A stretch of DNA of 64,000 nucleotides from contig OY723311.1 in assembly GCA_963210315.1 (NCBI GenBank), positions 930,001-994,000 on the forward strand, written 5' to 3'. How positions within the stretch are numbered: the stretch's first letter is position 1; each line of letters opens with the position of its first letter. The position numbers were made by a program, and so were the translations under genes. Below are positions 42,822 to 54,900 of the stretch, piece after piece. A model generated the notes under the pieces. The model was given only the letters and a program-made list of their open reading frames with translations. It made no database searches and was not told where the DNA came from. Origin of the DNA: Rhynchopus euleeides (lineage: Eukaryota > Euglenozoa > Diplonemea > Diplonemida > Diplonemidae).

Positions 42822-42953
42822 TAATTACACGACACTAAAGTAGCCATTTTTTTACTCGAGTTTGGGATTTTTTTGCACGAGTCGCCGAAGGCGACGAGTG
42901 CAAAAAAACCCATACGAGAGTACAAAAATGGCTACTGTGGAGTGTAATTCGTG
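42822..42953. repeat. hairpin (foldback) element
   Basis: A long imperfect palindrome centred on GTCGCCGAAGGCGAC (about 42884-42899). The arms include AGTAGCCATTTTT and TTTTTTTGCACGAGTCGCC with their complements. The outer ends (AATTACAC / GTGTAATT) extend the stem to more than 50 bp. It looks like a foldback miniature element. Confidence 0.7.
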
Positions 42954-42959
42954 ATTTTA

Positions 42960-43440
42960 TCTTACAACACCACAATTTGAGTTACTCCGCCCGGGTCGAG
43001 AATACCCCCCAGTCAAAAAAAACAGTGAAAATCACTTTATAGGCAGTAGTGGTAACTAGGTGCTATTTGGCCTGGATGGGGGGTAGTGGGTCCCAGGGTG
43101 TGCCTCTGAGTGGAAAATATGTTTCCTGCACCCTGTGAATAAGTTTCCTGCACCCTCTCAAAAAAAATCCCGGAGACGAATTTTTTTTACAGTCAAAAAA
43201 AGTGGGGGAGGAGTAGAAAAAAGTAGGGGTGTAGGAGATTAATAGGAGTAACGAAAATTTTGGTGGAGTAAGATAAACGTTATTTTGCTGCATTTGCACA
43301 CAACCAATTCACAGCTGGGCTGGGGGTCTCCTTGTTTTGCGTTTTGTTTTACAGGATCTCGCCTGATATGGGAGCCTCCCGCGAGGGTGCTGGAACCGAT
43401 ATGCCACAGCCCCGTACGCGCAAGGACTTGGCTCCAAGAC
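42960..43440. other. non-coding
   Basis: AT-rich with poly-A runs; no gene, RNA or repeat recognised. Confidence 0.4.
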
Positions 43441-43450
43441 CAGGCACAAG

Positions 43451-43676
43451 CCACAGGGGGGTCTGGGGGGCGGAGCCCCCCAGCCGCCGGAGGCCACGGT
43501 AGCGAACGTCCGTTGGCCTGGCTCCATAGTCGCATACGCTCAAGTACAACACAACTGACAGATAGCACATGTCGTGTCATGGGGGGACGATATATTGTCG
43601 CGCAAAGACACGCCACAGGGGGGTCTGGGGGGCGGAGCCCCCCAGCCGCCGGAGGCCACGGTAGTGAACATCTGTT
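43451..43676 (+). repeat. pair of 63-bp GC-rich palindromic mini-repeats
   Basis: Two copies (43451-43515 and 43613-43676) of a unit with the strong stem CTGGGGGGCGGAGCCCCCCAG and the tail CCGCCGGAGGCCACGGTAG. They are about 160 bp apart. A pair with similar spacing lies at 48205-48422 in reverse orientation, and a single copy at 56555-56617. Part of the spacer (TTGTCGCGCAAAGACACG) is also shared between pairs. Confidence 0.75.
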
Positions 43677-43749
43677 GGTTTGAGCTCGAGAGCAAGCCTC
43701 TGGTCGATGCCATCCCGTGGGAGGTCGCCCGTGGCCTCGTCTTCGTCGT

Positions 43750-43811
43750 CACTTCCAAGTTCTTGCACAGCCTCCGATTATTCACGGAGGCTGTACAATA
43801 ACTTGGAAGTG
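43750..43811. repeat. 26-bp-stem hairpin
   Basis: CACTTCCAAGTT…GCACAGCCTCC pairs with GGAGGCTGTAC…AACTTGGAAGTG around a 10-base loop. Likely a foldback repeat; a small structured RNA cannot be excluded. Confidence 0.65.
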
Positions 43812-43952
43812 CCCAAACAGCCACCCGCGGCCACGGGCACCGTGGTCGCGAGCAGCTGCAGGACGGCACTCAGCACAGCACCCGCGTCAGCGGGGGTGCG
43901 GAGCGTGCCCAAAAAAGGTCAGGCATATCCGCCCCAAAAAGAATCCTAACAA

Positions 43953-45632
43953 CATGGTTGCATAGCGGCCGTTTTAAAAAATCCCTTGTATTTTGTGGAC
44001 TTGCAAAAACGGCCGCTGATTTTCAGCATTTTAAAAAACGGCCGTTTTTTTTGCCTGGGAATTTTGTATGGGGCGTGGGTCAGCAGGCGAGATCCCACCA
44101 CCAGGAGTGCCTCCCCACTGCAAGGGATACCCTGCAGCAAGCATTGTGAGCGCGCCTTCAAGTATGATGCGAAGAGTTCAGACTTCGTGGACCACTTTGA
44201 CGGACCGCGCCATATCAAGAAGAAGAAGAACGCAGCGTTGAAAGTGCAGAGCCAGGGAAACAGCTGGCGCTGTCGGAGTGCGATACCCTCAGTGGCAGGC
44301 TTGCAACTTCGGATCGCCCGAGGTGCGTTGTTCACCGGATCACCGGCTGGCGTGGTGCATGATGCTGTCAAGAAGTGTGTCCCGAGGAGGGGCTGAACCT
44401 GGTTGCGGCCAATCTAGGCACGTGTGTCGTAGATGACCGTGCAGGCAGAGGTGGGTGTCGCTCACTGGCATCAGGGCTCTTCCGACAGAGCTTTCCCTTG
44501 ATCTCGGCGACAGCACCCCGGATGAGAAGGACACCGCCTTCGCTGATTTATTCCCGAAGGCACGGGCGATCATCCCGGGCAATATGCAGCACCAGCTGGA
44601 TGGGTTCACGACCGCACTGGCGCTGAAGGATGTGCTGTGCCACATCTCTGACGCAGCTGAGAGGGAGAAGCAGGCGAGCAAGACGGCACCACCGGCCGTG
44701 CGATCCCGCTTCTCTCCGACACACACTACCTGCACCGCTTGAGTGGATCTGCACCTTGCACCACGTCCCCGGGCATTTATACAATCTTCCGGGCCCGCTG
44801 CAGGACAGCGGCCCTGCTACGTGTGCGTCGCTTCTGCGGTTGGCAGAGATGCCCACGAAATCGCTGGGCTCGAGTCCCACCTGCAGGCCGCCGTCCGCCT
44901 GACGGCACCCCTCGCATCGCTGCTCCAGAAGTACTGCGATGCGCAGCTGGGTGTGCCAACGGCGTGCCCCTGTCGACGCAGTGTACACCGACATTGAGAA
45001 TGTCATCGAGAAAGTGTCTGAGGTGGGGAAGTACGACCCCCCAGTGCCCCTGGCAGGGGAGCTGGCCTGGGCTGGCGACCGCATGCGCAGAAGGTGGGAC
45101 GGCACGGAATCAGGGAAGTCCTTCTGGTTTGCGGTCCGCCGTCTGTGCCCGAGCGCGTACGGCCGCATGAGTCGTAGGGGTGTCAGAACTCCGGTGCCAC
45201 CTCCCCTCTGTTTCGGGGAGGTCACGAGCAGGGCCTGGGTGATCTACGACTAGGCCACCACGTTCCGAGGGTGTGCTGGATTTCTGGGACAACCCGGGGG
45301 CGAACCGGGCTGCTACACTCCTCTCTGCTCTCGGGTGTCTGCTGCTTGTCGAGCGACAGGCAGGGCGGAAGCCATTTTTCTTTGTACAGTCGACAGAGAA
45401 TCGCAGTGCCCAATGTCATGTGCAGGCAACAGGGAGTTGTCAAGTGTGTTTCCTCAGCTCGGTACGGTAAGCAGGAGGCGAATCCCCAAAGGAAAATAGG
45501 AGGGGGGAAAAAACGGCCGTTTTTTCGCCAACAAAACATGAAAACGGCCGTTTTTATATTTCGGTAGCGGGAACTGAGGTAGTGAATTCTCAGAAAATCC
45601 ACTCCCTCCATGACGGCCGTTATGACACTATG
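43953..45632. mobile_element. 1.68-kb TIR element, copy 2, 6-bp target duplication
   Basis: Nearly identical to 14020-15695, with the same CATGGTTG…CACTATG ends and direct TAACAA at 43947-43952 and 45633-45638. Differences are scattered substitutions and short indels, and the internal frames are broken in both copies. Two copies with different 6-bp duplications establish the element's limits. Confidence 0.85.
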
Positions 45633-45769
45633 TAACAACCCCCAAAAAAACCCCCACCAAAAATATGGGAAGAAAAAAGTAGGAACTTTTTTTCCCTGAG
45701 GCCGACCCTTACATCTACATCCGACTTAGGCACAGGCCTGCCCCGCACGCCCCAAAAAAAATCCGTTTT

Positions 45770-46112
45770 TTCACCTTTTTCACCTTTTTTCGTCAGCTGA
45801 TTGAGGGTGTGATATGAGGGTTCTATCCAACAAGGATATCAAGGCGGCACTTTCAAAGTCCTGCCAAGGACAGCGCCACGTGGGTGTGTGCTTCTGATAT
45901 ATGTTATGTCATCATGTGAACCCTCCCCAGCGTGTGCCAACATCCCTGACACGCTCACGAAAAGCATGACACGGAGAAAACAGGTGCCGAAACAACCTGC
46001 CGAGCACACGGGTGGTGCCACGTTGATCCACGCAGCGATCTCCCATGACAGGAAGCCTTGTCGCCTTTTTTCACCTTTTTCACCTTTTTTCACCTTTTTT
46101 CACCTTTTTTCA
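45770..46112. repeat. unit bounded by CACCTTTTTT arrays, copy 2
   Basis: Short array at 45770-45792, then about 264 bp matching 39731 onward, then a longer array at about 46058-46112. The enclosed part is half the length of copy 1: the array replaces everything after the shared GAAGCCTTGTCGCC. Confidence 0.65.
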
Positions 46113-46239
46113 CTCAATTTAAAAAGCTCTTTTATAAGGGGCTCCGTGATTTTTGGTGATTTTCGGTGATTTTTTGCGATTTTTTGCGAATTTCCCTGAA
46201 CATAGGAGATGGAACAGACCCGCCAACACCCCACTATCA

Positions 46240-47990
46240 GCTTCTTGAGAACAAAACAATGCGCTGCGCGACATTGCATCGAACTGCAGTGCCGCCGAAG
46301 GTGCGCCAGGAGGTAATTCAGTTGAGCACATCTGTGCCATCCTCACCCCCACCCCTCTTCTTGCGCTCCTCCGACACGTTCCTCCCTATTCCCCTCCACG
46401 CAATCCATTTGCAACCAAAAAAACCCCCTACCCCCGCACAACACTCGTCACAGTGTGACAACTGGGGTGTGTGTTCGCGTGAGCAACAGGAACACTCCTC
46501 CCCGCGTGTCTGCTGGTATGATTGATGTGTCTGTTCTACGGATCTGATGAGAGGTTCGTGCGGACCAATGGATGTCCGGCGTTGTTAATGGTGTAGTTGC
46601 CGTGACGAGCAGATGCAAGCGTGCATAGATAAAGCCAAAATGATCACTCGCAACAGAAACACAACAGGTTGTCCCATGCTGCGCGCAATATTATTTTGGA
46701 GCTGTGCTAACAACGCAGGAAAATCTGCTGTACAGATAATTGCAGGACACACCACACCCGCAGCAGGCGTGTGTGGTGTTCTCGCGATCGACGAATGCCC
46801 GCGGGTTCTTCTCTCCCTTACTGATTTGCAGACGTAGTTTCCACCCACCCCCCATCACATTGTGAGCCACAGTGTCACGCTGCGACGGGTTGTTGATGTG
46901 CCCACCCAACCCATTCTGTATTGTTGACATTTTTTAGTGAGAGTCATAGTGTGGTCGTGGCGCCGTGTCATATCAACCTTGATGAGTGGGCTAGGGGTGG
47001 TGGTGTTGTTCCTCCCCGGCTTCCGAAGCAGAGAGGGAGTGTGTGCCAATTTGCGTGTCCAGTCGGTGTTGGAGCGGAGGAGGGATTGCACCGAGCCCAA
47101 GAGCAACCTCCTCCATCACAGAATACTCAGCTGCTTGTGTGACTCATAAATGAGGGGGTGAAACTCACCCCCGGGTGACACCTGCAGGTTATTTCTTCAC
47201 AACAGGAGCATCGCATGCACAGTAGAGTGCTTGTTTGGGTCCGCTTTCTCCGACAGCAGCCCCATGTTCTTTTAAACCAGTTACGAGCGACGAAGCGTAG
47301 CGAAGTCGCGAAGTAAAGAAGGAAATCGTACGACTGAAGCTTTATAAGGATCACCTTCATGCCACTTCACAGGGGCTCACACAGCCTTTGACACGGGAGT
47401 GTGCGCTCAACGAAAAGTAGCCCGGATCTGCCTTTTTGCAGTTGCTGGGCAGGGAGTTTCTCGTATTGTAGCGAAAGGAGCACGCTGTGTGGTGGTATCG
47501 CACATTTTTGTGGTGCGCAGCTTGTGTGTGGGCAGCCTGTCAATGCAAATACAGCCGATTGAACCCAACGCGTGTGTCACAGAATGCACGTGCTTCCCAC
47601 CCCCCCCCCCACCCCCACGGGATCTCCCTCCCCTGAAGCACACAACCTGCATAACGAGTGAAGGGAGATCATCCCTGTTCTTCCTTCGACTTCTATTTCA
47701 ATACCCCCCCCCCTCCCGTGACTTGTTCTCATTCAGGGATGGGGCTGATGTGGCAACCCTGTGTCGGAAGTGGTGGCAACCGATTGCCACCACGAAGTTA
47801 TGGGCAGTGCCGTTTTTGTGTGTGTGGGGGAGGGGGGGGGGGTTGCTGTTCTGCATTTGTGAGCGCGGCGTACACCCCTTAACTGTTCCCCACCCCCCCC
47901 CCCCCCCCCCCCCGCCCCGCCCCGTTAAGTTTGTTCGGCGGAGTGGAGGGGGGTTGTCTCATCTTCACTGCCCCCCCCCCCCCCCCACCC
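46240..47990. other. non-coding
   Basis: No gene accepted. Open frames are short and cross C/G runs (for example 47893-47916). Nothing else recognised. Confidence 0.45.
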
Positions 47991-48850
47991 CCGTCATTTG
48001 TCGGCAGGGCAATTCCTAACTATCGACCCATCGACCCACCAAAAACCGGTTTCCCCCCCCCCCCCCCACTTTTTCCATCGACCCACCGACCCACCGAATT
48101 TCTGGGTCGGTGGGTTGATGGGTTGAGGGGATCGCCCCGTCGACCCATCAACCCACCGACTTTGGTCAGGGGCTTGACATGACATGGATCCTGTCAACCT
48201 GTGAACAGATGTTCACTACCGTGGCCTCCGGCGGCTGGGGGGCTCCGCCCCCCAGACCCCCCTGTGGCGTGTCTTTGCGCGACAATTTATCGTCACATCG
48301 GGGAGGGTCTGGCCACTCAGGATGCAGCCCATTTCACACCGAATCTGCGCCCGCCAGGAATAAATGTTCGCTACCGTGGCCTCCGGCGGCTGGGGGGCAG
48401 AGCCCCCCAGACCCCCCCTGTGCCCTATGTTTGTCCAGCAGGGACAGGCACCCCCGTTTGAAAGGTAGCCTATTGGACCCTGCGTGTCATGCCATCTTGA
48501 ACATGAGTTCATCACGCAGCTGTTTCAGGGGGGGTCCCAAAAAGTGCAAGCCCTGTGGGTCGATGCTACGTCATCGTCTGTCATGCTGCCCGCCCCGTCA
48601 ATCATGGGGAGGTCCTGTACCCCAAGGAAGTTGCAGATGCAATGGGCGCGAAGAAAACACGGGTCACCATGGAGCTGCTAGCTGAGCGCGCACGTTTCGC
48701 GCGCGAAGCGCGCGAAAAAAATTTACCCCCCTTTTTGACAGTCTTTGCCCAGCTCCCCCCCTTTTTCTCCCCATCGACCCAGTTTTCCCCCGACCCTGGA
48801 AAGTTAGGAATACCCCTGATTTGTCGGCACAGTTATGCTTGCACCCGATG
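47991..48850. other. non-coding, palindromic and mini-repeat rich
   Basis: ATCGACCCACCGACCC-type repeats and their complements form nested hairpins at 48020-48170. The GC-rich mini-repeat pair follows. A further CG-only palindrome (TTTCGCGCGCGAAGCGCGCG) lies at about 48693-48712. The plus frame around 48560-48720 (LYPKEVADAMGAKKTRV) could be a gene fragment but has no recognisable family. Confidence 0.5.
48205..48422 (-). repeat. pair of 63-bp GC-rich palindromic mini-repeats, inverted
   Basis: Copies at 48205-48267 and 48363-48422, reverse orientation relative to those at 43.45 kb, with similar spacing (about 155 bp). The second copy has a G-to-A type change in the loop (GGGGCAGAGCCCC). Confidence 0.75.
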
Positions 48851-48859
48851 GCGCCGGAA

Positions 48860-50839
48860 AATGCCGTGCCGCTGCCTCCCCCATGTGACACCGCAGCAGA
48901 GGGGCCACCGACAGCCCTTGGAAAGCAGTGCATGCCGCTCAACTAAGGCCGTCGTGTGGTTTGTTCTCTGCCCCGTGTGTTTTTCCCGCCCTTTTTTTGG
49001 CTGCTTCACATTTACCCAATGCTACCCGCTGTACCGCCTTGACATAACCTGTGCGAATCACCACCATGAAAGGGAAACCCGGGCTGCTCGTTTGCAGATG
49101 GGCAGGGCGGGTGGTGGGGAGGAGATTCTTCCCCTGTATTACCAAAACCAGAACACCCGAAACAGCCCTGCCGCTGACGCAGTTGTAGTGGAGGGCGAAG
49201 CCCCTCCGCACAACCCACACTCCACCCCCCAGTTTGACTGGTTTTTGATTCCTGTTCTGTGGCATGCGCTGCACCCCCCTCTGTTTTCATCATGTTTTGC
49301 CCGTGCTGCGTCTGGGGGGTTGGAACCCCTCGCCCCCACATTGCTGCGACGAGACGCGACCCGTTGTCACCCGTCACGTTCCTCAAGCGCGGTGGCAGGC
49401 AGGGGTGTGCTAAGGCTGCCCTGGCGTGCCTTGTCCACTGCGTGCCTTCGCTCTGTGCCACACTGTGCCAGCTTGTCTCCTTTGTTGTGAGGCGGCTCAC
49501 TTTTCTGCACTTCTGAGCGAAGGCCCTCAGAGAGCCATGTTGGTGCTGAGGTGGGAACTTACGGTGCATTCGCTAAACCTCTCCCTGAGTGATTGAACCA
49601 TCTGGCAACACAAAAGAAGTGCGGGGGTGTGTGATCCATCTGTTGATGTAACGGAGCAGCTCGAATTGAATCAGCACCTTCGTGTTCAGTTGGTTGGCAC
49701 ACGATGTTTGGAGCCCCCCTGTAAGCTGCAGCGCTTTCGGCAATAAAGACAACCTCCGCAGCAAGGTGCGGTGTGTTACTTTTGTCTGCCCGGCTTTGAG
49801 CGCACAGCCAACGGGGAAAAGTGCACTAAAATTAATTCTGCATGTTTTAGGACCCCAGAAGTATTTTTTACTGCAACAAGGCTCCTGTCAGTGTCAAAAG
49901 GATAGTAGGCAGGTCTTGGGCAACAAATACAAGGCTGCGGAATTGCTTTTGTTTTGCCCGGCTTTGGCTCACAAACAGCCTTGTATTTTTCCTAAAACCG
50001 GACCTACCGTACTTGCATTGGTGGTGTCAGAAGCCGTCTTAACCCAAACCCGCTAGACAGCCCTAGGATCAGGATTGGTCTGTATCAAGTTAGCACCCCC
50101 CCCCGCCCCGGCCCTCACTCACCAAGCACCCCCTCGCTTCGCACACACCTGAATCCAACGAGGACCCAGATGTCCCATCTTGGAGGAGTTGTACCCCCTG
50201 CCCCCTCCCCCCACACACAACTTTTATGCAACCCCTTGTCCAATCCCCGCTTGCACGGCAAGTCATGACCAGTCATCTCAGACTGGTTGTCACCGGACGG
50301 GCTTCATATCATGAACCTCATTAGATCAGATGCAGCGCCAAATGGCTGGGGGTGTTGCCATTTGTAGGGCCGTGGCTTTGCCACAGGTGCTGTCTGTCGC
50401 GCCCAGCCCTGGAAGTCTTTTTTAGCCCCTGTCAGTCGTGGCTGTGGGTCTTCTCGTCTGTCATTTTGCAAGTTCATAATACACGAGTTCTTCAGATGCG
50501 AAGACACAGACCCCAATAGGTTGTCTTTTGCGGAGTGAACGAATGAATGGTAACCATGTTTGTCAGATGTGCATTGTATAGATGGGCATGTTTCGATGCT
50601 TGTCCTGTGAAAAGTCCTTGCCTTGGGTTGCCTCAGGAGATTGGCACCATTATAATATTCTTGCACAAGGCAGTTCCAACGCCGTGTGCACGAGTCTCTA
50701 AGCTGCTTTGAGGGTCAGCATTAAAGCCCCGAGGCCAACTCTCGACGCCAGAGAAGCTGTCGCGACACGAATCCTTGTTTACTTCGGTTATGGGGTTTGC
50801 ATGGACGGAGTACCCCAGGCCTGCATTTTATTCTTTGCA
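48860..50839. other. non-coding
   Basis: No gene accepted. About 49440-49515 is the second copy of the short repeat at 24938-25020. The remainder shows nothing I recognise. Confidence 0.45.
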
Positions 50840-50841
50840 TA

Positions 50842-51037
50842 CCTACCACCCCCCGTGTATATGTCACCCCCCCCAGGTGCAAAAATCGGGAGGGGGGTGA
50901 CGTGAACACACCTTTTAGGGGGTGACATAAACACGGGGGGTGGTAGGTTAGTGTATGTCACCCCCCGCCAGGGCCGCCTGGGGGGTGACATAAACACACC
51001 CCTTTTGGGGGGTGACATATACACGGGGGGTGGTAGG
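50842..51037. mobile_element. 196-bp TA-flanked miniature element
   Basis: Perfect inverted ends of about 30 bp (starting CCTACCACCCCCCGTGTATA), TA at 50840-50841 and 51038-51039. The centre (about 50940-50960) holds a second pair of near-ends, so it looks like two hairpin units fused in tandem. No coding capacity. Confidence 0.75.
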
Positions 51038-51039
51038 TA

Positions 51040-51549
51040 CATGCTAAGTTGTTCGCAGAAACCAGGAGAACCTCACCCCTCCCCATTCCCCCGTGTTCAG
51101 TGACATGTGTCGATAGTGTTCCATTTTTGCAAACCAGCGGCAAATCTTAAAAATATTCTCCCCCCCCGCACCCTCCTCCACCTCTCGGTGACATTCCATG
51201 TCGCCTGTGACGCCCGCTCGCCATCCCAGTGGGGATGTGGCAAATTTCTGGAAAAAAAATACGCGTCGCATGCCTCAGACTGCCCCCACGCAACCAAACA
51301 GCTTCTTGTGAGGTCATACCCTCCGCCCTTATCTGCCCACCCCGCCCCCCCACACCGCAACCGGTGGTCTCCCCCCCCCCCCCCTCCCTGGCCCCGTTTC
51401 CCAACGAAGTGGGGCCGGCTGTGTTGACCTCCCTCCCTCCGGTGCGGTGTATGGGGGGAGGGGGGGGGGGTGCGTCATGCAGCCCCTTTCCAACCCAACC
51501 CTTGCCGCACCAATTCTCTCCAGTCAGCTGCCTCTATTTTTGGGTCTAT
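51040..51549. other. non-coding
   Basis: C-rich; no gene or RNA recognised. Precedes the chain of three TA-flanked elements. Confidence 0.45.
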
Positions 51550-51551
51550 TA

Positions 51552-51914
51552 CTGGGGGGGGGCAAATACAAGCATATATGCTTGTATTAAGCGTGCCAGC
51601 TCGCATAATGCGGGGCTTTCTGGAAAAATTATAAATGATTATACTGCGAATACAAGCATACTAAAAACCCAATTTTTGTTGACCAGGCTAATACAAGCAT
51701 ACATGCTTGTATTAGCCTGGTAGAAAAATTTATATTTTTGTGGTGGAAACCCCCCCAAAAACCCCAAAAATACCCAATATTTTCTACCAGGCTAATAGAA
51801 GCATATATGCTTCTATTAGCCTGAAAATTATATTTAAATCCGGATTTTCAATATATGCTTGTATTCGCATGTATGCTTGTATTAGCATGTATGCTTGTAT
51901 TTGCCCCCCCCCAG
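51552..51914. mobile_element. 363-bp TA-flanked element with AAGCATATATGCTT palindromes, family 7
   Basis: Begins CTGGGGGGGGGCAAATAC and ends with the inverted GTATTTGCCCCCCCCCAG; TA at 51550-51551 and 51915-51916. The interior has repeated TACAAGCATATATGCTTGTA-type palindromes. No genes. Its right TA is also the left TA of the next element. Confidence 0.8.
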
Positions 51915-51916
51915 TA

Positions 51917-54900
51917 ACCCTTTCGAGACGGGGGGGGTACGATTTAACCCTTTAGTTACCAACCACACACATGTGTGTGGGTAATTCAGTTTTTTTTGGC
52001 CACTGGCGTTCAGGTACTTTCTACTAGGAATTTTTCACCGATTTTTTTTATGGTGAACTCGGATGTCGCAGTTCTTTCCACGAACAACCGAGACAAAAAT
52101 TGGGCCACCGAAGGGCATATATTTGTTGCGAGTGCGAAAATCAGGAAAAATCGAGAATTTCCGAAAATTGGGTTTTTTCCGGTTTTGGGGCACTTTTGGT
52201 TCATTGGTGAGTAAAGTACCTTCCACTAAGAATTTTTCAAGATTTTTTTTTATCGAATAATGTTCCGAACTCAACGCGTCGTAATCTCGCAAATAACGCA
52301 CCTTTTTCCGGGAAAAAATGCAGTCCCCTGTGAAAGAACATTTCCGGCGATACCCGCCCAGCACTTCAAATTGCGGGGGCCCGAGAAAAAAATTTTTCGA
52401 GAAAAAAATGTTCTCGGAAACGGCTGGAACAGCGCGTTTCACGACAGCAAAAAATCTGAAAAAAATGAGTTGGGCGGATGGGCGAAACGGAAAAATCGAC
52501 GAGGTCGCAGCGTCAGGGCGTTCTGGGCTGGCTGGTGGTGGTTGGGACAAGACCGACGAGATTAGAAGCGGCACTGGTAGACGGGTTTTGAGGCCCCCCG
52601 CCCCCAGGTTCCCCCTGCCCACCTGGACGGACCCAAGTGCCTCACACCGGATCTCTCCCCACCCGGTGGTCCACCTGACGGATACGCGAAAAAAAAATAA
52701 AATAAAATCCAAATTTGAAAAATTTTCCGGCCGAAACCAATTTTCGGACCCACCTATTTTCCGGTTTTTGGTGGTTTCTGGCCACCCGAGGGTCCTGCAC
52801 CTGTGGTCACAGAAATGGCCTCGAAACACCCCCAAGCCCCCTAAAAACGCATTTCTGGAAGGATACGTCCCAAAACTGCCCGAAAGGTGCGTCTGAGTCT
52901 GGTGACCTGACCCCACAAACCCTGTATTTTTCGCCTTTTTGACCAAAAAATTGGGCCGGCAGGCAAAATTCGGATTTTTTTGAATTTTTCACCAAGGAGG
53001 ATCCTTGAAATCGGTAGTGGACAGTAGCGGACAGTAGCGGACAGGGCGGACATTTCCTTGTGGAAAAAGTGCCCGAAAAAAAAATTCGAAAAGGTCCCCC
53101 TTACAGAATTAGCCTTTTTTCAAAAAATCGGAAAATTTCGGACCGCAATTTGTACCCAAGAAAGTGCCGAATTTTCGGACTTGGTCCGATTTGAACGATT
53201 TCCGTGCCTCTTGCAACCCCCATGAGGGGCGGCTGCTGTTTCGGGTTCTTCCGGTGGTACATGCTGGGGTGTCAGGACAGGGAATCCTGCTCGCTGTACC
53301 CGGTGATCCCTGACGCAGCCAGGAAGTGGAGAGCCTTGGAACCCTGGTTGAGGCCTGTAACACCCGGCCTTCCTGCCACTTGTGGCATTGTGGAGTGGAG
53401 GTGGTTATGGAGAAGGTTCTCTCTCCGTCCGGTCGAGCACAACCGTCCTCTCCAGCCAGGGGTCATCTACTTTCCAAACAAGGGCCAGGAACATGCTCAA
53501 ACAAACCAATTGATCAGAAAATCTGGCTTGCCGTGGAATCATTGAGCATTGGGGAGTGGTTTGCCCCCTTGCTGCGTATGACATGTCCTTGTTGACGATT
53601 TTTGGTTGGTGCGTGGGACCTTTCGATTTTCATGATTTTTTTCGGAATTTCGTGGGGACTGGTACCCCATTTGAGGGCCAAAAATCTCATTTCCGAGGCC
53701 TGGGAATGGTCGCAGTGGCCTCAGATGTCCAAAAACGTTCAATTGACCTCTCCTCGAAAAAAAAATCGAAAGGTCCCCCCTACTGGCACCCCGGATTAGG
53801 ACAGGTCTCTGGGGGTGTCCGGGGGGCATTTTTGGCCCATTGCTGGGGAAAATGGGCCATTTTTCACGATTTTTTCGGTTTTTTGTCCGGACCGGCACCG
53901 CATTTGAGGGGCCAAAATCTGATTTCCGAGGCCCGGGAATGGTCGCAGTGGCTTCATTTGGCCAAAAACGTTCAATTTACCCTTCCCCAAAAAAAAATTC
54001 GAAAGGGTCCCCCTACAAATCGCCGGTCTTAGGAAATTTTTTTTGGGCACCCAGATTTCAAAAATTTTCAAACTATTTTCTGGACCAAAAATCAAACTAT
54101 TGAGGTCCTGGCCGGACATGTCCGGGGGGGGGGGGGTCAAAATTGGATTTCCCGAATTTCCGGGTCCGGACATGTCCGCCCGGACATCCGGACACCAGAA
54201 AATGTCCGCCCGGACATGTCCGCCCTGTCCGGGGCGGACATTTCTGGATGTCCGGATGTCCGCCCGGACATGTCCGGGCGGGAAATTCGGGAAATGTCCG
54301 GGGGGGGGGGGGGGGGGTCAAAATTGGACCCGGACATCCGGACACCCGGATTTCCGGTCCGGATATGTCCGCCCTGTCCGCCCTGAAATCGCCTAAGGGG
54401 CCGGGGGAAATCCAGGAAATTCGGGAAATCCAGGAATATGAAGAATCCTCCCAAGTCTCGGCATCGTGGAATGCAATGTCCTCGTTCTGCCCGAAAAACG
54501 CATTTTTCGGATTTTTCCCCCGAATCTGGGGGTCTGGTTTGGAAATGTGGTTGGGCTCCAAAATCGAACAAAAATATTTTGGGTGGTCATTGGGAGTCGC
54601 CTCCCGTGGGGAAAAAAATATTTTTTTCTCAAAAAAAAGTTGATTCTCGGACAGTTCTGAAACAACGCATTTCACCATGAAAAGAAATTCCGATTTTGGT
54701 GGAGTAGAAAATTCCTTACTGGGGAAGGTGGCCAAAATCTCGAATTTTTGGCATTTTAAATCGTACCCCCCTGGTCTCTAAAGGGTTAAAATGCCCAAAA
54801 TTCGGGTTTCTGACCACTTTCCCCAGGAAATATTTTTCTACTCCACCAAAATCAGAAATTCTTTTTGTGGTGAATTGCGTTGTTTCAGAACAGTCCGAGA

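Noticed and set aside
48555-49490. 311-codon open frame
   Set aside because: Only the first 50 or so residues look protein-like; the rest crosses C/T-rich and repeat-like DNA with no family likeness.
52035-52946. 303-codon minus frame in the family 8 element
   Set aside because: Runs through AT-rich inverted-repeat arms; composition (Phe, Lys, Asn runs) and overlap with the opposite frame indicate chance.
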